Assembly (NCBI GenBank): GCA_963675955.2
Contig: CAXXVR010000004.1
Coordinates: 248,001 to 312,000 of the forward strand
Direction of reading: 5' to 3'
DNA: 64,000 nucleotides
Source of the DNA: Desulfocicer sp963675955
GTDB taxonomy: Bacteria; Desulfobacterota; Desulfobacteria; Desulfobacterales; Desulfobacteraceae
Made by a program: the position numbers and the translations under genes. Positions 58,207 to 64,000 of this stretch are shown here, piece by piece; within the stretch, counting starts at the first letter, position 1; the number at the start of each line of letters is the position of its first letter. The notes under the pieces were generated by a model. The model was not told where the DNA came from and ran no database searches. It saw nothing but the letters and a program-made list of their open reading frames with translations.

Positions 58207-61200
58207 ATGACAGAGCCTTTTCAGCCCGGTCTTTCCATTATCCATGCAAACCATGTGGAGGATCTGCGCGATGTGGTTGTAGAGTGGATTGGTCGATATC
58301 CGGTGGCCCCTCTGGAAAAAGAGTGTTTCATAGTTCAAAGCAATGGCATGGCCCAGTGGTTGAAGATTTCCCTGGCATCGGATGAGGGCTGTGGCATTGG
58401 TGCCGGGCTTGAGTTTCTGCTCCCCGGACGCTTCATGTGGCAGGCCTACCGGGCTGTTTTGGGAGATGTTCCACTCACCTCGCCCTTTGATCGAGAAAGA
58501 TTGATCTGGCGGCTCATGCGCCTGTTAACCCAGCTGGGGGATGACCCTGTTTTTTCTGTTCTTACACGATTTCTTGCCAATGATGAAGATTCCCGGAAAC
58601 GCTATCAGCTGGCCGTTCATCTCTCCGCCCTTTTTGATCAATACCAGGTGTACCGGGCCGACTGGGTCACCGCCTGGCAGGCCGGGCGGATCGGGCTTTT
58701 TACCGGCAGTGGAACATGGACGCATTTGCCCGAAGAGCAGACCTGGCAGGCGGCATTGTGGCGGCGAGTGCATGAAGATATTGCCCCGGAGTTAAGATTC
58801 ACCGGCCGGGCAGATCTCCATGATCGGTTTTTAACGGCGGCCAGGGATTCCCAAAGGCCCTTTACCGGGTTGCCCCGGCGGGTGATTGTATTTGGCATCT
58901 GTTCGTTGCCAGCCCAGGTGCTGGAAGCCCTGGATGTTTTATCTGTCCATTGCCAGATCCTCCTGTTTATCCATAACCCCTGCCGTCATTACTGGGCCGA
59001 TATTATTGAGGACCGGGAGCTGTTTAAAATTGAACAGGCCCGCCATGGCAGACCCGGAAGTCTGCCGGGGGATCTGAATCCTGATCTCCTTCACCAGCAT
59101 GTGAATCCGCTGCTTGCCACCTGGGGAAAGCAGGGCCGGGATTATATAGGTCTTTTGTACCGATATGATCAGCCGGAAACCTACCAGGATCGGTTTTCCC
59201 AGATTGATCTGTTCCGGGATATCATTCCCCCTGATGGTCAGGACAATGGGGGTAATTTAAATGAGGACAATCCGGATAATCAGGGAGGTAAAAATAATCA
59301 GAACAATTCGATTTCCCATGCCCGGGGCACCCTGCTTATGCAGGTGCAGCAGAACATTCTGGATCTGACCGCCTTACCCGCTTCCCCTGCTGACAGACAG
59401 AGCATTTCCCCTTTGGATCGCTCCATTCAGTTTCACCTGGCCCACAGCCGCCAGCGTGAGGTGGAAATCCTCCAGGATCAACTGCTTAATTTTTTTGAAG
59501 AAATTCCCGATCTTTGCCCCCGGGATGTCCTTGTCATGACCCCGGACATCGATACCTATGCCTGCCATATCCAGGCGGTGTTTGGGAATGTCACCCTGGC
59601 AGATGAGCGATTCATTCCCTTTTCCATTGCCGATGGGCCGGACAACGTGTACCGCCCACTGTTAAAGGCCCTGGAAACCCTATTAAATTTGCCCCAGATT
59701 CGCATGACCACGACGGATATCATGGCCCTGATGGAAGTGCCGGCCCTGGGTCGCCGTTTTGGTATCAAATCCATGGATTTGCCGTTGTTGAAACTGTGGA
59801 TGGAGGGGGCCGGTATCTGCTGGGGACTCAACAGCGATCACCGCAAAGCCTTTGATCTGCCGCCGGATCTGGAACACAATACCTGGGATTTTGGCCTTCG
59901 CCGGATGATGCTGGGGTATGCCGTGGGAGATGGGTTTGCATGGAACGGCATTGAACCCTATGACGAGATCGGTGGACTCAGTGCGGCCCTGGTGGGGGGA
60001 TTGACGGATTTCATGGATACCCTGGAAATCCTGTGGCAGACAATCACCACACCGGCATCCCCGGAAGTCTGGTGCCAGCGTATCCGACAGATGCTCAATG
60101 ATTTTTTCCTGCCCGGGGACAGCAGTGAACGCCTGTTTTTATCCCATGTGAACGATGTACTGGTGGCCTGGGAAACGGCCTGTGACAGTGGGGATTTCCA
60201 TTCAGACCTGGAGCTTGCAGTGGTGCGGGAGTATGTCATGGCGGCCATGACAGAGTCCAGTACCTCCCAGCGGTTCCTGGCCGGGATGGTGAATTTTTGC
60301 ACCATGATGCCCATGCGGGCCATTCCCTTTAAAGTGGTGTGTCTTCTGGGCATGAACGATGGGGAATACCCCCGCAGCCGGGTGGCCCTGGATTTTGATC
60401 TCATGGCCCTGAAGGGGTTTTACCGCCCCGGGGACCGTTCTCGTCGGGAGGATGATCGATATCTGTTCCTGGAGGCGTTGCTTTCCGCTCGCAATTGTCT
60501 GTACATCAGTTACATCGGCCATGATGTGGTGGATAACAGCTTAAAGGCACCGTCAGTGCTGGTGGCCCAGCTCCGGGATTATGTGTCCGCAGGCTGGCAG
60601 TTTTGTTCACCGGAAGGGAAGGGGGCGGATGTTGCCCATACATTGACCCTGGAACATCCCTTGCAGCCCTTCAGTAAACGATATTTTGCCGCCATAAAAA
60701 ACAATCCGCTTTTTACCTATGCCCGGGAATGGCGAGAGATTTTTGAACACCGGGAAGATCCCAAATTTCCGGATGCTGCTGGCCCATCCGGTACGGATTC
60801 TGATGAAAAAATTTCCAGGTATGAAGCCCCTCTGTTACCCCCTGCGCTACCCCTGGATAACCTTGAGATCAGGCCATTGATCCAGTTCATGAAAAATCCT
60901 CTGACCTTTTTCTTCCAGCAGCGTCTGTCCATTTACTTTGATGTCCTGGAAGACGTTAAAACCGGGGATGAACCCTTTACCCTGGAGGGCATTACCCCTT
61001 ACATCCTGAAAGGCCAATTATTGGACGCGGGGCTTTCCGCAACGGAAGAACCTGATCAGGCCGTGGCCATGGCTGCCCACCGTCTTTTAAACACCGGACA
61101 ACTGCCCATGAAAGGGTTTGGCCAGCTTGCCATGGATTCATTGACAGAGCCCGTGGCAGCCATGGTGGACCATAATGAAAGCCTTTGCCACGAATGGCCC

Positions 61201-61980
61201 CATGAAATCCCGGCCCGGGAGGTATCTTTTCATGTGAACAAGGGGCCCCTTCAAGGGAAGGTACTTGAGGGATTTTTAGATGGTCTTCACACCGCAGATT
61301 CTCCTGACTCATCAGATTTTCCTGACTCATCAGAAGCCCCAGGAGCTTTTGACTCTTCTAAAAAAAACCGGGGTAAACTCTCTCCTTTTTCCGTGGAATC
61401 CCTTGTCAGATGGGAATTTTATCCCCATGATATCCTGGATGCCAAGGGAACCCCTCTGCGTTTGACCCCCTTTACGGGGCTATGGATAAAACATGTGCTG
61501 GCCTGTGCCGTGGGCATGTCTTTAACAAGCTGTCTTGTGGCTCCGGATGGTATTGTACCTCTGAGTCCCCTGGGAAAAAAAATTGCCAGGGAACTTCTTC
61601 ATGATATCATTGATATGTGGTGGCAGGGGCTTTGCCTTCCGTTGCCCATCACCCCTCGCACGGCCATGGCCTGGCTTCTGAAAGTGCCGGAATCGGTCTT
61701 GACTGACCCGGTAAAAAAGACCCCGGCAGAAGACAATGATTCGGATGGAGAAAACCATGTGGATGATGCCTTAGAAACTGCCATGGCCATGGCCAGAAAC
61801 CACGCCGCCAAGGTGTACCAGGGCGATGGTTTTCATTCCGGAGAAACAGGGTGTACCCCATGTGCCCTGAGGGCCTATCCTGATTTTGATTCCCTGTGGC
61901 AGGCCCGGAACAACGCCTTTCCCATGCTGGCCCGGCGCCTTTATGGCCCTCTTTTTCATGCCCTTAAAGGAACTTCCTGA
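58207..61980 (+). CDS. recC: Exodeoxyribonuclease V gamma subunit RecC
   Basis: 1257 aa, near the usual RecC size. RecC is the Chi-scanning scaffold of RecBCD. Start region LSIIHANHVEDLRDVVVEWI, then FIVQSNGMAQWLKISLA and GAGLEFLLPGRFMWQAYRAV. The block KVVCLLGMNDGEYPRSR (about 713-729) is typical. Two low-complexity stretches, at about 344-368 (N/G/D-rich) and 1027-1052 (D/S/P-rich with a doubled PDSSD/E unit), look like insertions. recB starts 3 bp after the stop. Confidence 0.93.
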   Translation: MTEPFQPGLSIIHANHVEDLRDVVVEWIGRYPVAPLEKECFIVQSNGMAQWLKISLASDEGCGIGAGLEFLLPGRFMWQAYRAVLGDVPLTSPFDRERLIWRLMRLLTQLGDDPVFSVLTRFLANDEDSRKRYQLAVHLSALFDQYQVYRADWVTAWQAGRIGLFTGSGTWTHLPEEQTWQAALWRRVHEDIAPELRFTGRADLHDRFLTAARDSQRPFTGLPRRVIVFGICSLPAQVLEALDVLSVHCQILLFIHNPCRHYWADIIEDRELFKIEQARHGRPGSLPGDLNPDLLHQHVNPLLATWGKQGRDYIGLLYRYDQPETYQDRFSQIDLFRDIIPPDGQDNGGNLNEDNPDNQGGKNNQNNSISHARGTLLMQVQQNILDLTALPASPADRQSISPLDRSIQFHLAHSRQREVEILQDQLLNFFEEIPDLCPRDVLVMTPDIDTYACHIQAVFGNVTLADERFIPFSIADGPDNVYRPLLKALETLLNLPQIRMTTTDIMALMEVPALGRRFGIKSMDLPLLKLWMEGAGICWGLNSDHRKAFDLPPDLEHNTWDFGLRRMMLGYAVGDGFAWNGIEPYDEIGGLSAALVGGLTDFMDTLEILWQTITTPASPEVWCQRIRQMLNDFFLPGDSSERLFLSHVNDVLVAWETACDSGDFHSDLELAVVREYVMAAMTESSTSQRFLAGMVNFCTMMPMRAIPFKVVCLLGMNDGEYPRSRVALDFDLMALKGFYRPGDRSRREDDRYLFLEALLSARNCLYISYIGHDVVDNSLKAPSVLVAQLRDYVSAGWQFCSPEGKGADVAHTLTLEHPLQPFSKRYFAAIKNNPLFTYAREWREIFEHREDPKFPDAAGPSGTDSDEKISRYEAPLLPPALPLDNLEIRPLIQFMKNPLTFFFQQRLSIYFDVLEDVKTGDEPFTLEGITPYILKGQLLDAGLSATEEPDQAVAMAAHRLLNTGQLPMKGFGQLAMDSLTEPVAAMVDHNESLCHEWPHEIPAREVSFHVNKGPLQGKVLEGFLDGLHTADSPDSSDFPDSSEAPGAFDSSKKNRGKLSPFSVESLVRWEFYPHDILDAKGTPLRLTPFTGLWIKHVLACAVGMSLTSCLVAPDGIVPLSPLGKKIARELLHDIIDMWWQGLCLPLPITPRTAMAWLLKVPESVLTDPVKKTPAEDNDSDGENHVDDALETAMAMARNHAAKVYQGDGFHSGETGCTPCALRAYPDFDSLWQARNNAFPMLARRLYGPLFHALKGTS

Positions 61981-61982
61981 AC

Positions 61983-64000
61983 ATGGTACACCCCCTAAAT
62001 CCCCTGACATTTCCGCTCCACGGCACCCGGTTAATAGAGGCCAGTGCCGGTACAGGCAAAACCTATACCATTGCAGCCCTTTATGTACGTCTGGTGCTGG
62101 GGCATGGTGATGAAAATGCATTTGTGCGACCCCTGACCCCACCGGAGATTCTGGTGGTCACCTTTACCAATGCCGCCACCCAGGAGCTTAGGGACCGCAT
62201 CAGAAGCCGTCTTGCTCAGGCGGCGGCGTTTTTCAGGCACCAGGAGCCCGGCGATGATTTTCTGATCAGCCTGGGTGAAAGTTGTGAGGTGGATGCATGG
62301 CCGGGAAATGCCCGGCTTCTGGACCAGGCAGCCCAATGGATGGACGAGGCAGCTATCTTTACCATTCACTCCTGGAGCCAGCGCATGCTAAAGCGTTACG
62401 CCTTCGGTAGTGGCAGTCTGTTTGATCTGGAACTGGCTCCGGGAGAGGATCAGTTAATGGAACAGGCCGCCTGTGACTATTGGCGGTCCACCTTTTATCC
62501 CTTACCCGCCTCCCAGCTTGCCATGGTGTTAAACACCCTGTCTGTTACCACCCCCCGGGAGCTGCTTGCAAAGGTCAGACCCTTCATGGTTGCACGTCAC
62601 CCCGAGCTCCCCCGGGAACCCCGGGAGATCCTGGAACAGAGGGAATCAGCCATTGCAACGGCCCGTCAATGCTGGGCATCTGATTTTGACCATGTGGCGA
62701 ACCTGGTGCGCCGGGCCAGGAGTGAAAAACATCTCAACGGCAATAAATATCGGGAAGCCTCCCTGGAAAAATGGCTCAAAGGGATGCAATCCTGGATTGC
62801 CGGGAAGTGTGAACTGCCAGATGAGAAAGCCTTGATGCAGTTGTCCCGTTCCGGTCTGGAAGCTGGAAAAAGCAAAAAAGGAGTGGTTCCTGAACATGCG
62901 GCCTTTGATGCCCTGGATGAACTCAACACAGCCCTGGAAGATCTGGATCTGGAGCGTACGCTTTATATTCATGGGGCAAGTGAAATTAAGGCCCGGGTGG
63001 ATCAGGAAAAACGCCGCCAGGCCCTGGTGGGCTTTGATGATCTGCTCAGCCAACTGGAACAGGCCATTCATCGCCCGGGAAATGAACACCTGGCCCGGAT
63101 GATACGGCAGCAGTTCCCCGTGGCCCTGGTGGATGAGTTCCAGGATACGGACCCCGTGCAATACGCCACCCTGGGCACCATTTATCTGGATCAGCCGGAT
63201 ACGGGATTTTTCATGATCGGTGACCCCAAGCAGGCCATTTACGCCTTTCGCGGGGCTGACATTCACACCTATCTTCTGGCCCGCAGGGATGCCGCAGCGC
63301 GTCTTTACACCCTGGATACCAACTATCGCTCGGCCGGTGATATGGTGGCGGCGGTGAACTATTTTTTTGGCCTGGCCACGACCCATGAGCAGGGACCGTT
63401 TTTGTTTGCCGATGAGATCCCCTTTGCACCGGTGAAGGCCCGGGGAAGGGAGGATCGTTTTTTTGTCCAGAATGAATTTCCATGCCCCCTGACCCTGTGG
63501 AAAGAGAACCAGTCAGAGCCCATAACTAAAACTGGAGACAAGGGGTACATCCACCATATGGCTGAAGCCTGCGCCGGAGAGATAGTGCGCCTGTTAAACC
63601 TTGCGGCCCTGTCCCCCCCACAGTGTGGATTTAAAGACCAGCAGGATACCATCACCCCCTTAACCCCCGGGGATATGGCCATTTTGGTGCGAAATAAAAC
63701 AGAAGCTGCAGCCGTGCGCCAGGCTCTGGATAATCGAGGCGTGCGTACGGTGTACCTGTCCGATAAACGTTCGGTGTTTGATTCTTCGGAAGCCCTGGAT
63801 CTTTTATATCTTTTACGGGCCTGTGCTTCCCCGGACAATGCCGGATACATCAAGGCGGCCCTGGGCACGACTTTGCTGGATCTGTCCTTTGAATTTCTGG
63901 ATAATCTGAGCATGGATGAACTGGCCTGGGAGGCTGAAGTGGAGCGGTTTCGGAACTATCATCTTACCTGGCACCATAACGGGGTGCTTCCCATGGTGCG
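61983..64000 (+). CDS. recB: Exodeoxyribonuclease V beta subunit RecB, N-terminal part
   Basis: Starts at ATG 61983 and is open to the window edge (672 codons and two bases). UvrD-type helicase: Walker A RLIEASAGTGKTYTIAALYV (residues 16-35), motif II in LVDEFQDTDPVQ (about 382-393) and motif III in GDPKQAIYAFRGADIHTY (about 413-430), then LDTNYRSAGDMV. The C-terminal nuclease domain lies outside. With recC it forms a double-strand-break repair unit; recD is not in the window. Confidence 0.93.
   Translation, partial: MVHPLNPLTFPLHGTRLIEASAGTGKTYTIAALYVRLVLGHGDENAFVRPLTPPEILVVTFTNAATQELRDRIRSRLAQAAAFFRHQEPGDDFLISLGESCEVDAWPGNARLLDQAAQWMDEAAIFTIHSWSQRMLKRYAFGSGSLFDLELAPGEDQLMEQAACDYWRSTFYPLPASQLAMVLNTLSVTTPRELLAKVRPFMVARHPELPREPREILEQRESAIATARQCWASDFDHVANLVRRARSEKHLNGNKYREASLEKWLKGMQSWIAGKCELPDEKALMQLSRSGLEAGKSKKGVVPEHAAFDALDELNTALEDLDLERTLYIHGASEIKARVDQEKRRQALVGFDDLLSQLEQAIHRPGNEHLARMIRQQFPVALVDEFQDTDPVQYATLGTIYLDQPDTGFFMIGDPKQAIYAFRGADIHTYLLARRDAAARLYTLDTNYRSAGDMVAAVNYFFGLATTHEQGPFLFADEIPFAPVKARGREDRFFVQNEFPCPLTLWKENQSEPITKTGDKGYIHHMAEACAGEIVRLLNLAALSPPQCGFKDQQDTITPLTPGDMAILVRNKTEAAAVRQALDNRGVRTVYLSDKRSVFDSSEALDLLYLLRACASPDNAGYIKAALGTTLLDLSFEFLDNLSMDELAWEAEVERFRNYHLTWHHNGVLPMV

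Overview
The window comes from a Gram-negative, flagellated bacterium. P-ring and L-ring genes (flgI, flgH) show an outer membrane. The gene set fits a deltaproteobacterium of the Desulfobacterales type (FlgJ without muramidase domain, DVU0524-like protein next to flgM, sigma54 plus sigma28 promoters, many dispersed palindromic repeats). The genus is an inference; a Desulfobacterium/Desulforapulum-like organism is my best guess.

1-33.9 kb is a nearly complete flagellar locus. Order: flgB(partial)-flgC-fliE-fliF, a 455-bp junction, fliK-flgD-flgE, motA-motB1-motB2-fliL-fliM-fliN-fliO-fliP-fliQ-fliR-flhB-flhA-flhF-flhG-fliA, a second FliL-like protein and small unknowns, a FliK-like protein with a stand-alone FlhB C-terminal domain, flgF-flgG-flgA-flgH-flgI-flgJ, flgN-flgK-flgL, csrA-fliW, and on the minus strand flgM and a DVU0524-like gene. 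fliG, fliH, fliI and fliJ, which usually follow fliF, are absent. I find sigma54-type -24/-12 sites before fliK, motA and flgF, and a very good sigma28 (FliA) site before flgN-flgK-flgL. With fliA, flgM and csrA-fliW present, this outlines a staged flagellar regulatory cascade.

34-45 kb is a mixed region: an MBL-fold hydrolase and an HDOD protein (minus strand), two GGDEF diguanylate cyclases, a J-domain protein, a YkgJ-type cysteine-cluster protein, an aspartate kinase broken by an apparent 1-nt insertion, a universal stress protein, a rhomboid protease broken by an apparent 1-nt deletion, and hypotheticals.

45-55 kb holds a MoaD/ThiS-like ubiquitin-fold protein, its E1-like adenylyltransferase and a sirtuin in one operon, then a HIT hydrolase, then a glycogen operon: a 1437-aa two-domain debranching enzyme, glycogen synthase and branching enzyme. 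55-64 kb has an MFS transporter, a PatB-type C-S lyase/aminotransferase and recC-recB (recB runs off the end).

The intergenic DNA is unusually structured. At least eleven copies of one palindromic repeat family (called R here), two copies of a ~98-bp inverted-repeat element, and a 182-bp MITE-like palindrome with 27-bp terminal inverted repeats lie between genes. One R copy lies exactly at the junction where fliGHIJ would be expected.
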